From Nemopilema nomurai (taxonomy: Eukaryota; Cnidaria; Scyphozoa; Rhizostomeae; Rhizostomatidae), in NCBI GenBank assembly GCA_003864495.1, contig ML133455.1, forward strand, positions 2,743,431 to 2,807,430: a DNA stretch of 64,000 nt, given 5' to 3'. Made by a program: the position numbers and the translations under genes. Shown in pieces: positions 37,501-49,869 of the stretch (its first letter is position 1; every line of letters starts with the position of its first letter). Under the pieces are notes generated by a model. The model was given only the letters and a program-made list of their open reading frames with translations. It searched no databases and was not told the DNA's origin.

Positions 37501-40500
37501 CTTACATGTCTTTCATAAATTGTATAGCCTTTTTAAGAGGAATATTTTGAATACTTTGCAACGTCGGTGCCCTTGATTTGCAGTTACTTCTAATAGCTTT
37601 TCAGAGCTAACAATATATAGACGACAGTGTCTGAAATTCTAGCAGCAATGACATTGTATTTGCAATTACAAATTCTAATGTCTAGAAGATAATCAGCGAG
37701 CCAAAAAACGGCATCTTCTCCTCTCTGCTCCCTACTCATTTACATAAGCACATATTGTCATATTGAGTAATTGAACATGGTTGAAGAAAAAATTAAGCGT
37801 AATTCATATGAAAGTTCCTTACTTGCTCGCCACCCGAAGGCTGTTTCGGCTTATATTCCACAGTTCGAATTCCAGATTCAACTTTTTCTGTCCTTTTAAG
37901 CAAGTCGCTGGTCAAGTTTGTAGTGGCTTTCCGCAACACAAACAAGTTTTGTAGGCCGAAAAGCTCCCCATGTTTCGACCTGCAGCCAGCTACGCCCTTG
38001 AAAAGACGCCTCTCGTTGCTCGTTCAATGGCGATATTCGAGAGTTGCTGCAAGAATGATTTGCATTATCTACAGCATGAATAAACAGTGGATGAATTTTC
38101 ATCCAACGAAAATTAACAAGCACGAACAACATTCGCCGTGATGCCACCTTGCTCCTAAAAATGTACTCCCAATCCTATCTACGAAATCTAAATGGGATGG
38201 GGGCGCTTAAACAGATACAGTTGAATGAAAAATTAGATACATACAATTATTGCGAATGAGGGAACATAACTGCCAAGTAAATATGATTATAATTTGATCA
38301 ACATCGGTGCGAGCAACGATTCGGGTAATTTTTTACACTTAGGTAGGTTGAAAGTCAACAAAATTAAATTCATTAATTCTAATTTTCACCCAGTTCCAAT
38401 TCACACGAAAAATGTTTAAAAACTACTTATCGAGATACAGCGACAGAAGAAAAGGAAAAACAAAAAGGGGCTCAGCCGGGAATCGAACCCGGAGCCTCTC
38501 GCACCCAAAGCGAGAATCATACCATTAGACCACTGAGCCGACATACGTTGATCCACAAAAACTCAAGTCATATCAAAACAATAGAGCATAGGAGATGGAC
38601 GACGCTTTTATAAATCCCACAGATTCCCGCATAATTCCTGCGATCCATGTAAACTTTTGAGTAGGATCCAGACGCTGTTATAACTTTTATCAATCAGTAA
38701 CAGACTCAAGCAAATAGCGGAATGCAAATTGGTGTCATTCCCTTTTCTAACTTGGATTTCTTGCTTGAATCGTACGTTAATCTTTCTATACATCATGTAC
38801 GTCTGCAGTGGTGGCTCCAGCCCGTGAAAGGTGGGGGGGAACGGGGGCCACGTCTTTTTGGGGTACGCCCTTTTTGACGCGAGAAGCATTCCTTCCCGTA
38901 GGAAACAAACCTTGTTTCCCAAAAAATGTATTTTAATTTACGGTTCGCAATGAACATTACACGCTTTTTTAAAAGGAATCTACCTCAAGGCCTTGTTCCA
39001 AAAGTTCCTTATTCGTAGACCTCAAATCATCAAATTTTAGTACCAAAAGTTCCTTAAAAGTTTCTTAAATTTCACTGCACATCAAAAGCCATAAAAATAG
39101 TACAGACACAGGAAAAACAAACAAAAAATTGAATTTCGCCTTTACTTAATAGAGAGAGGGGCGACACAGCATATGCGGTCCACACCCCCAGTTTTTTCAA
39201 CAGATTTGCAAGAATCTCAAGGACCAACTTTCAGAAAAAGTGGCCCCATCACTGTCTGTCTGCATGCAACATAAATCCTAAGCTGCTAAGTATTCAGTTG
39301 TTCTCAAAAGTGCAATGGATAGAAGCAGTTTTGCATGAACAGGTTCATTTAGTTAAAAAGTGCAGGCATTTTGAATTTATTTGCGTCTAAATCAACTTGG
39401 CACTTAATTCGCCGATAAAAAAATTCAACAAAAACCAGGCTTAACATCTATTTGAAAGATGCCATGGATAAGGGTGAATTTCAAAAGGACTGGACTTGTA
39501 GACTAAAGACTTGAAGAGTAGAGTCATCACACGTAGCAAACATGAATATCTTAAGAGAGCTTCCTGTTTGGCGGTCCTACCTGTTTGTAAATCTGCCGGA
39601 GATAGATGTTTTCTTCAATACAGCCCTCGCTGATAAGACGATACACTCTCACGTTTCGATGCTGTCCAATCCTGTGAGCTCGATCTTCCGCTTGACAATC
39701 GTAAGACGGGTTCCACGAAGGGTCGAAAATAATAACAACGTTCGCTCCTGTGAAATTCAGGCCAACGCCGCCAGCTCTGTTGAAAATGAAAAAACAAATA
39801 GAAGAGAGGTTAACATCCCTTTGTACTTTCATTAATGGTTATGAAATATAATATAATAAATATAATAGAAACGTTAAGGAAACCTGATGTTGTTTGAATG
39901 GGCAAAAACTAGTGATATCTGAGTCCGGTGAAAGTGGCTTCAGGATATTATGGTAGTTTGCCAGAACCTAAGTCATGAATTGCATCAGCTGGAAAGATTG
40001 TTGAGGCACGTGGACATTGCGTACAGCCGGAGAAGTTAAAAGACTCACTTTGTAGACACTAGGCAAATGAAGACATCAGATTGGTTGTTGAATTCTCGAA
40101 TGATGAGCATGCGGTGGTCTGGTTTGGTACCCCCGTCCAGCCTCCTGTACATGTAGCCCTTGCCAAGCACGTAGGCCTCCAGTATATTCAAAAGCTGAGA
40201 ATTTGAATTGACGGTGGGGATTTAAAGAACGAAAACGAGAAATAACGGCCTTCGTAGAGAATGAAACAGCTGAGAAAAGCAGAAATCACAAGAAAACTGA
40301 AAATTAAACACTGCAACGTACTTGAACAGATGTTGAAAACAAGAGAACTTTGTCCTTGTTCAATTGCAATGAGTCCAACAGCTTGTCAACAATTCGAAGT
40401 TTTCCAGAAAATTGGCGATCAGACATCTTGGCAAAAGACCCGTTCCTGTAAATGTCCTCCAACATGGGAAATTGGCTAAACAGCTTCTTGCATACTGAAA

Positions 40501-43500
40501 ATGCCTTGGGGTCGAAAAACAAAGCATCAAGGAATATTTGAATCGAGAAAACTGATAATATTATAGTGTGTTTAGACTTTTGTGAAAGAGACAAAGAGAC
40601 AAAAGCTATCGCTACCATATGACGAACCACAAGCACTTTTGCATCTGGGGTACATTAATACGTCCTATACAACATACATGAAATAATGGAGCGAGCGAAT
40701 TCTTTTTCAAAGTAAAACTTAAAAAAAGGCTCTCAAGTTCTAGTATTTGTTCCTTCGTATGACTTCATACCACTGATTGTGTTGGAGGGGATGGGGTTGT
40801 TGGGGGCGCTTGGTTCGAGTAGTAATATATGAAGATAGCGAATTTCTCCAAGTTTCCAGTTGCTCCCAAACGTTATCTATCAACAGGATACTTCATAGAT
40901 CATATACATAAGGCATGTCTGTATGTACAAATAGTATGCATACACCGCGTGTTCTACTGCAAAATTAGTATTTTCTTAAGCTGTTCGCTTTTTGAACTAT
41001 GGCCTCTTCGATCGCTTTAAGGGTGCAACATTCACTTGTTAAACATAGATGACATAGAAAAACAAGGGAGTCTTCGTATCTAGCAGTCTTATCAGCGGTT
41101 GATGAGCTCCCTATTGAGACTTTAATAACAGTACAATCATTCAATAAAAGCTCTGTGAATAAGCGATACGAATCCATTGTTGGTTTAAGTAAAGTGCAAG
41201 CAAGATGCAGGCCGACTACCCACCATCTCCTGTTGTTTTGCTGATGCCTTGTGGTGTGGCAAAAGCAGAGCAGCGTGGTTGGCCACCTTCCTCAGCAGTG
41301 CGATGACCTGGAAAACCTCCGACCGATGCTCATCAGGCTTTTCTTTTCCAGCCTGAAAAGGAGAATTGACACACAATTCTATACACAGGCTTTTATTTTC
41401 ATTGCAAGGATAGACATAAATAAAGAGCCAGCAAACAGCTGTAGAGAAGGAAGAAGCTTGTTTGAAAAATAAAGCACAATTCAAGGCTGTCAGCAATTTG
41501 TGAGTGAAGAGATATTCACGTTTTTCAAATCTGTGTAGTAGAAGTGAGCGCCTTGGATTCGGTGTAGTAGTTAGAGGTTGAAATGCCCACAAAATGTTCC
41601 TCTGAGCAAACGCAACTGTGAACAAACAAAACTGTTTAACTACCTCATCAGAACTGGGTGAACGATGTGTGATGATCGCTTGAATAGCTGGCAGACTCAA
41701 CACAGCCTTGTAAAGCTCAAACTGAAGTGGAGACAGAGGCGCAAAAACGGCTCGTTCGTCTAAAGAAAAACACAAGGCAAATACAGGCTTGAATTCCGCC
41801 TTTGGAAGATGCAAAATTTATTGAACTAAACCATGCAAAATGGATAAATTTCACCTTGTCTATTCATAAACTGGCATTTCCATCGTTGATTGGAGTCACC
41901 TTAGAGCAAACAGCTAAAGGTGCGTCGAAGAAAGTTTTGATATTGAATAGCAAACAAATTGCGAATTCATTTACAGATAAGATAACACATTGATAGTAAC
42001 ACGTTGGAAAAAATTTTCTGCTTCAACTAGGAGTTGACCACAAAACTACGTATATTATGAAAGTAGAACATTACTTAGTATTACAATCGAAATCTTTTAG
42101 CTCTGAAACGAAGAAACCTGTTTAGAATTACCTTTCCGGGGCAGTTGATTTTCCAAGATGTCTTTGGTCCTCCGTAAAATCCACTTATCTTTGAGCAACC
42201 CAAACTCTTGTTGCTCTAGCAAGAAAGCATAAGGAGCAAAAGTGAAAAACATCTGGCAAGTCCAAACAAAATGAATTTTTTGTTATTTCATACATTTTGT
42301 GCATAATCTTCGATCTCATTTGATTGTTGCTGCGTGCTTTAAATATGGCGTAACGAAAATTTAGAAATGGCTTCCACTTTCAATGCACTAACAACGCGGA
42401 GATCAAAATGCCAATAAACCTGAAACGTTCCCCGTCTGACGATCAAACTGACTATTCGATAAGATAAAACCTTCTTGACTTTCTCGACTAAACCCTGCAA
42501 TAATCCATAGCATGTGAATATCAATTTTATAAACTACCTTATTCATGTAATACACATACAAGGCAAGGGGTGTAATCGATCTTGATTAAATTTCCATGAT
42601 TTCCAGTTCCACTCTAACTCTGTAATAACTCTCATTTTCACCCCGCTTTAAATTTAATAACAGCAAAATCCACTCTAGCCGCAGTATATTGAAAATATTC
42701 TAAAGTTATCAAGAAAACCGACCTTCCCGGAAAACATAAGATAGAAAGAACACGTTCTAGTTAATAATGTTACTCAACTTAAACTATATCGATAAAATGT
42801 TAGCATTACTTTTTCTGGCGGTTGCCAACTCCCGTTTTGTGGCCTCAAACCGTTGGCCGTGCTTTATTGGTGAAGCGAAGTGTTCCGTGAATTGGTCAGA
42901 AGATCCAAGGCAACCCGGGTTCACCCAGTCCAGCAAACACCTACAGCAATGTAAAAAAGAGGCAAATAAAAAAAAGCATGGCACAAAGGTCAATCTATAT
43001 CGTTAGATCTTAAGATATTACCGACCTGTGTACCCGAAACCAATATACCCACCACACCAGGTTCTGCCATGTGCAATCTAAAGGCATTCCGTTGTACATC
43101 TGATCGGCCAGTAAATACATATTTATACTATTTACTGTATACATATAGGATAATTGATAACATATTATGATTCCGTTGTAAATGCATCATAGTTTATCTT
43201 GCCGGTTTAATCCAATAAAGGGCAACCACATGCATCTTTAAAACATCTTCTAAAATGCTTTAAGGTAGCTACATGCACTAGAGATAAGTTACGTCGTGTC
43301 GATAAATGTGTAAAACAGAGCTTGCATGTCATTATCATTTTGTGGTGTGCGTGTTATCTTATTACTACCTTGGAACAATGTACCGATACTTTGAGTAATT
43401 CAATGAAATTTGAAAAAAATCATTTAGTGTTTGATTCATGATAAAAATTGTTCTAACACCACATCTATAAAACAAAGGATAATGGTATCGTAAACTGTCA

Positions 43501-46500
43501 TATGAAAACTGAATGACAGCGAAAAATCCAAACCAGAGTTCCTCCATTTTGTTTTGCATGGGCGTTCCAGTTAGGCCAATCCTACACCGGCATTTCAATT
43601 TCTTGGCAGCTTTAGAAATTAAAGAACTTGGGTCTTTTATCCTGTGGGCTTCATCCATAATAGTGCATGTCCAATCAATCAAATTGATTTCGTCCTGAAA
43701 TGGTATGATGCAAAATCATCAAACGGCGAGAAGCAATCAGCAGGAATATGCTCAAATGTGGCCTTGCCATTTAACACAACAAAGTAGAAAACTTCACATT
43801 AGAAACAAATAAAGCAGCTTGACATGTCTAAAACGAACATCGGCAAATTGATAAACTGAAATAATGAGTAAAATAATGAGTTGAAAATATTACTGATTAT
43901 AAATTAAATGCGAGAGTGAACATTTCCATTTTGCCAAAAATATATACACGTGGCATTAAAGCGAACGCTGTTCATTAAGATAGTTGACTTCAGCCAATGT
44001 TTAATCAGTATGCTACTCTTCTCACAGCTAATGTTGTCACTTTTTTCTGCTAAGAATTGCACAGCAGCCCAGCCGACCTGACCTTTACCTGGTTTTTTTT
44101 ACAAAATTCCAACTTTATCAATTAGCTTGATTGCAAGAAACAATGCATTTCACTCAACAAAACGCTGATCGCACACCAGCGTAAGGTACTTTTTACTTAC
44201 AACGTGAATTCGAAAAGTTTCGTAGGTGGTCAATACTATATCCAGCTTTCCACGTTTGGCTTTCTCCATCGTTTCCTCTTTAGTCGTTCTGTGGAATCGA
44301 GAAGCTTTAAAGTAGCCCCACGTGTTTAACTCGTCTTCCCAGTTGTACAAGACCGACGAAGGAGACACAATCAAGAAAGGCCCGTCCGTTTCACCGGTTG
44401 GCTGAGGGAAAAGGAAGAAAGAGAGCTCTCTCCAATAACTTTCAAACACCTATCTTATATCAGCGGGTAAATTCACATGACTTTATTTGTCCTAAAGCGA
44501 CCAATTTAAGAGTACATCCAACGAAAACTGGATCAGTGCAATGATCAAAATATACTATGATATTGATAATATGTATTAAATATGTATATTATAAAAATGA
44601 TTCATTTGCAAAAAGATACTAACATAAAGCCAAAATTTTTGCAAACGCTATTTTGAAATTGGAATGAAACACTAATAAGAATAGTTATTATGAAGTATTA
44701 CACAGTTGGCATCAACACTCATGGATGCACTTCTGAGTTCTTTTGCATCATTTTAACAAACTCAAAAGTGTCCTTATCCTTTAGGGTTGCAATATTTTGG
44801 ACACACACTAGTCTCACCGTAATACCAGAATTTTGTTACCAAATAGTCTCACAGGGTAAACTAGATCTAAATAAACTTTATGTGTTCACATGGTCTAACA
44901 ATCTTCAAAGTAATAAGTGTGAACTACCTCTTTAGATTTTGCAAATGATGGTACAACATCTTCTTTGGTACCCTTCTTCCCAAAAACAGCAGAAATTAGA
45001 GCAATTACCTGAAAGAAGGGAATAAACCAATTATTGAAGAGATATTAAATATATAATAATACAATGTACTTGATATTTCACACAAATGTAAATGAGTTTG
45101 TACTTCAATGTGTCAATTCAATGTAACTGCCTATTTTTCAAGTTGCCAAATGGCAACAAAATAAACATTTTGCTACAACCTTTCCATGCTTACTTAGGCA
45201 AAATTCATGTCTTATTCTTAAAACCTTTCACAAGGAAACTCTACCAGATATGCTTAAAAAAAGGGCATTGCAGTCACCAATACAAAATGGTTTGGATCCC
45301 ATCAAGATACACAGCAACAGCTGCATTTGGAAATTTCTGCTTGATGTTGATACTTATTTTTCAAGCAAAGCCGTGAACCTCCTTTAGATACAATTGGAAA
45401 TTAGTAAACAAACCTGAACTGTTTTTCCAAGACCCATGTCATCACCAAGAACACAACCTTCTCCTTTTGACAAACTTCTGTACATGTATTCCACACCTTC
45501 CCTCTGGTAATCTCGTAAATACTGATTTATTGTTGCAGGAATCTAAAAATTTCCACATTTGAATTAATTTTTCCAAAAAGTATATTCCATTTTCTTTTGT
45601 TGATTCAGTCATCTTTTGAATAACATCAGTATGTAGAGACCAACTTCAAAGGTTCCTCCACAAAAGGCAAAAGAAAAATGTATCATCTGAAATATTGTTA
45701 AGGTATCTATAATTCCTAATCTTATTCTAAGAATCAGAATTACAGAAATTGTTTTGTGATTAATATTACCCTTCTGATACTTGATATAAAAGTTGTCATG
45801 CTTCAAGGCAAGTTAGAATTGCTAATAACATAAACCTTCTTTGGTATTGCAAGAAACACTATGGTTCAGCTTTATCAGACTCATGAATTCAGTATTCTTT
45901 TAGTAAATTTGAAAAAATGGTATTTAAATGTAAGAGAACATAGCACACCTGTACAAATTTTGTTGCTTCCTTGCTTGTCAGGTTAAATGGAACTTTTTCA
46001 CCAACTGGCTCAATTTCAAATTTTGGCTTTTCTAATTCATAAGAATCTTAAAAAGTGATAAAAAGGAGGAACTTTAATACAAAAATACCTTTAAGAAAGA
46101 AAATGTCTGCATTCAAAAGTAAATTATTGAAATTTAAAATAATAAAAAGATTGCTCAATCGTTTCTGAGTGATATCAAACCATAACATATAAATGGAATG
46201 ACAAAACAATTATTATGTGGAAAGACTGGCATTGAAACTAATCATAATGAGCAGACAAAAAATGTTTAATTATTTAATTTTGGACTCCAATAATGAGAGA
46301 ATATCCCAGTTGGGGAAGCAGTCAACATACCAAGAGCAGAAATTGCTTTCTGTTGGAGTTCATGAGGGTCCTCTTCACCCATGTTCACAATGCAATTTGC
46401 ATATCTTGCAGGTGGCTTTAAATCAGTTGTTGGATCTTTATGGGAAGTCACACCATCAAAGCAAAGTTTCTTTTTCTTGCTTATTTTTACAGCTGATTCA

Positions 46501-47794
46501 TCTTCTGAACTATCGTATTTTTGTCTACGAAACAAAATTGCACATTAATAAATGGCATGATAGGGGCAATCATATGGAAGCCATGTTTTGTAGATCAACA
46601 AAACTTCATTTCAAGGATGATTTTAAAAAGGAAACTACAACCCACTTTGAAATACTCACTTCATGTACCTATCCTTTCTATCAGAATATTCCTTCAAAAT
46701 TCTAGCTTGTTGTGCACTTTCTCCTCTTGCTTTGCTTTCCATGATTCTCTTTGTTTGGGGTGATAAGCAAAGAGCGGATAAAAGAACTTTCTCACATTCA
46801 TCAGACTCATACCTGCAATATAATCAAGAATAATGAAGATTCTCACAAGATCATAATTCAAAATGAGATACACCCATAAAACCATCATTAACCCTTTGAA
46901 ATACCAACTTAAACATTAAATTTGTGCATCTCCTAATAACGGGGCAAATGATGTTGTCAAACGTCACATCATGCCTCACAAAAATGTTGAACAACTACAT
47001 GAAAAAAGAGAACACATCGTGTATCAAAGCATTACACATCAAATAGAAAATAGAAAAGTTAGTAGATAAGTACCCAACATATCTGACTTGCGCACTGTAT
47101 GGATGTGACTCTCTGCAAATCTTTTCAATTTTCCCTTCATAATATTTGCCATCTTCACAGAATGGTGCCATGCAATTATCTCCAACACACCAAACTATTT
47201 AGAGAAAAATAGTAAATTCAAAATATGTTTTATCCAACTATGGACCTACAATGAACTGAATGAATTGCTGTTGAAAATATAAAGGTCAAACAGTCAATCA
47301 ATCAAAAGCCAATGCTTTACCCATGTGAGTTTGTTTTGGTGTTGATTCAAGGCCATTTTCTCCCTCCTGGTCTATGTGTTGATCCTGGGGTGGCAGCGAT
47401 TTATCTATTTTGTTCACTTCTTGGTCGTCACTCTCGTAAACCAGACTTGGACCCTTGGGTTCCAGTTCAATTTCATCAGCAAGTTCATCATCGTTAATAA
47501 ATGTTTCATCTGAATCAACACTGCTCATTTTCTTGGCGTAACGTTTACCATCAAGAATACTCTGGCAAGAAGATTGTCACTTAAACTTGGATTGGAAACA
47601 GTCTCTACACCTTTCATCCGCAGGCCTTCTCATTGAAAAGGTAAGAGGTAAGTAGACGAGCAACATATTTACGTGACCATCGTTTTTATGCAATTTTTAT
47701 GAACTTGTTTATAGGGTCTAACTTTAGTAAATACATAGCTATAAGTCTCATAAGCTTTATGTTGCTTGGCTCTATCGGAATCTCTATCGGCCAT
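34116..47794 (-). CDS. ERCC6L2: ERCC6L2: SNF2-family DNA-repair ATPase with Tudor and HEBO domains, 21 exons
   Basis: Exons on the minus strand: 47794-47735, 47561-47321, 47194-47074, 46812-46660, 46524-46331, 46046-45949, 45542-45414, 45008-44928, 44401-44201, 43694-43534, 42940-42810, 42215-42132, 41759-41644, 41352-41220, 40494-40322, 40194-40049, 39776-39581, 38046-37823, 37241-36836, 35916-35771, 35264-34116. All phases join. Only exon 18 is one base short. Allowing for that, the protein is about 1447 aa (human long form about 1560). In order: an acidic N-terminus; a Tudor-like segment (about 101-145, [18 protein letters not shown]); Walker A GLGKT (326-330); DEAH (440-443); [28 protein letters not shown] (769-779); the [10 protein letters not shown] block; an acidic linker; HEBO (from about 1118, [16 protein letters not shown]); and a tail with three LDELM motifs. 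In vertebrates the protein acts in double-strand-break end joining. The start was chosen for its AAAAATGG context. Confidence 0.93.
38021..38028 (-). other. ERCC6L2: Single-base frameshift site in ERCC6L2 exon 18
   Basis: Exon 18 (38,046-37,823) is 224 nt, yet both neighbours require a phase-0/phase-0 exon (a multiple of 3). Before this point the exon reads QLSNIAIE. After it the conserved sequence [11 protein letters not shown]...[11 protein letters not shown] is in the next frame. The defect lies in the short A run of TTGAACGAG. It is either a sequencing or assembly error or a real null allele. Confidence 0.75.
38469..38539 (-). tRNA. tRNA-Pro (anticodon TGG)
   Basis: On the minus strand the 71-nt sequence has a 7-bp acceptor stem (GGCTCAG/CTGAGCC). 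The anticodon arm is CTCGC-TTTGGGT-GCGAG, giving anticodon TGG. The A box is TGGTCTAATGGT and the B box GGTTCGATTCC; the T stem pairs. A T run (CCTTTTTG) follows directly as Pol III terminator. There is no intron, and CCA is not encoded, as expected for eukaryotes. It lies inside ERCC6L2 intron 17 on the same strand. Confidence 0.95.
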
Positions 47795-48402
47795 TTTTCT
47801 ATCTTCAGTTACCCTCGATTTCATGAAATTGATTGTGAGGTCATTATCACCAGGCAACGCGCAGAGCTTTTTTCCCTACCAGAACTGTTTCTCTCAGTAG
47901 GCACATTGAGAATCTTGTGTAACTTTAACACCACTTTGTATACTTTAAACTTGAAAAAGAATGGTCCAAAACAAGTTCAGTTATCAGTAATAAGATTACC
48001 TCTTAAATTTTGAGGGGCGCGGAAGGCCATCCTATATGGCAATCCAAAACACTAGAAACGACACTTTCAAGTCAAGAAAAAAAATTTTCTTAGCTTCAGG
48101 GATAGATTTAGGCAAATGAATTCTCAACATGGCTATACTTAATTCATGCAATGATCATGCACAAATCACGCCCTTTTACTTTATCTTCTTAGAGAGTAAA
48201 GTTTGCGGAAGCATTAACCAGAAAACTATTCACTCCCTTAAATATTGAATTCATTGATTCACTTCCAAAAAATTAACATAAAATCTCTAAATCTATGTTC
48301 ATCTAGTTCTTTCTACCCTTTCACGTTAACTTCCTGTAAGATCCTTGATTTTGATTCTTTTAGCTTCTTTGATTCATATTTTAATATCACTTATTATTTT
48401 GC
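47795..48402. other. ERCC6L2 upstream region
   Basis: AT-rich, with a short GC patch (AGGGGCGCGG) near 48,011. I see no TATA box at a suitable distance and no CRE, unlike the A and B promoters, which fits a housekeeping-type promoter. No coding exon is identified. Confidence 0.4.
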
Positions 48403-48404
48403 AG

Positions 48405-48663
48405 AGCATTGCGAATTTGCAGCAAGAGGCAGCTCAGAGAATCTGCCATTGATGCCTTTGCTTATTGTCGGTCTATGGCGCCAAGATTATCAGTGTTTAC
48501 AGGCGATACATCTACCATGCAATGCAAGATATTGCATTATTATAGCAATGAACAAGAATTGGTCAGAATACTTGAGTTAGAGAGGGAAAGCTTGCGACCA
48601 AAAGATTCCTCGAAGAGCAAATTCATGCATTCTTCTTCTTCCAATAGTGCAATGGTGAAATAG
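48405..48663 (+). CDS. Possible orphan terminal exon, unknown gene
   Basis: After TTATTATTTTGCAG (a good acceptor) an 86-codon frame runs to TAG: ICSKRQLRESAIDAFAYCR...EQELVRILELERESLRPKDSS and a Ser-rich end. The composition is protein-like, with helical charged stretches. No upstream exons were found on the + strand before the ERCC6L2 5' end, so it may be a fragment, or upstream exons may overlap ERCC6L2. No family is recognised. Confidence 0.3.
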
Positions 48664-49689
48664 TGCCAGTGCATTAGGCCATGACTTTGATCAGGCAAAG
48701 ATGATGTTTGGTTTGCAATATATCTGGAGGTTGAGTTTAAATTATACTAAGCAATGTTCCGTATAAATGTCCCAGGGAAGTTAGCCCTACCCTTCCTGGC
48801 CACAACAGTGGTGGAGTGGCTTTGCTTATTATTGGATGGTCAAATCACCTTTTAGGCCCCTTCCTAAAATAGTGTGACTGTACGTTTTTCGACTCCCTTA
48901 GTCCCAACTGAACCCTTTATTTGACCTTTTGGACGCCATCATGGCCAGGGTGTTGCAATACTTTTATCCAGGTATTGTACTTTTATCTACATAGTTTATA
49001 TATTATAAAAATATATTACAAAGGAGGAACATTTGTGCACCTAATCTCCAATAAAGCCCCTATTCAATTGCCTTCTTCTTCGGGCCTCTCTGCTACCACA
49101 CCACATCTAATAAATCACTTAGCTGTAGCAGTTATTTCGACTTTGTCTTTTGGCTTGTAAGCTTGATTGTCGCTTGACCTTCTAAGCTAAGTTTTGGTTA
49201 AGTCCAGTGAAGGACACGTTACAGAGGTTACATTAAAAAGGAACGTTATCAATTATAAGAGTTTTGGAACTGTAACAGACGAAGTGAGTTTAGCATTTAA
49301 GTTGACGAATAACCCCAATTTTCCTTCGAAATAAATGTCCTTCCCAAAGTTTTAAGAAAAAACTATTGAATTTCCAAAAATGCTTAGATCTATGGTGCTA
49401 ATAAAATAGTTTTCCCAGTTTTTGAGACATCTGATTGGCTCATCACTGCGCCAACAAGCAAATTGGCTGTTCAACTAGCATTTTAAGAAATTCCCATATG
49501 AAAAAGCATTTCCAATTGACAACTGTATGCAACCAGAAAGTTTAAGTGTTTGCTGGATATGGAGTAGCGATTCGAACTGTTAACTTGCAGTCCAAATGAC
49601 TATCATACATTTTTGCAGTCGTTGATAACGTTTAAATCTGTGGTTAAAAAGATTAGCTTTAAAAGCCCATGATAACTATGAATTTTTTT
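48664..49689. other. Right-hand single-copy segment before the inverted array
   Basis: No supported gene, RNA or recognisable repeat. Array similarity begins at about 49,690. Confidence 0.45.
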
Positions 49690-49869
49690 TCGGCAGCACA
49701 AAAAGGAAGGCATCATAATTTTCTGAATCAACCATCATTTTAATAATAAATATTGGAATACAACATTAGCATTGCATTAAGGAGTCCTATCTCTTGGTCA
49801 TTAAAAAACTTGTTCACAGTCTATAGACAACGACAACGTCCTGTCTTTTCTTCGATGAGTGTCTGGTGC

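Noticed and set aside
46217..46705. 162-codon + strand frame
   Set aside because: It lies antisense to ERCC6L2 exons 4 and 5, which carry clear splice sites and homology.
47795..47857. Upstream extension of the ERCC6L2 start (frame opening at 47,857)
   Set aside because: The codon at 47,857 is TTG. The ATG at 47,794 has a strong context (AAAAATGG). An in-frame ATG at about 47,824 cannot be excluded but has a weaker context.
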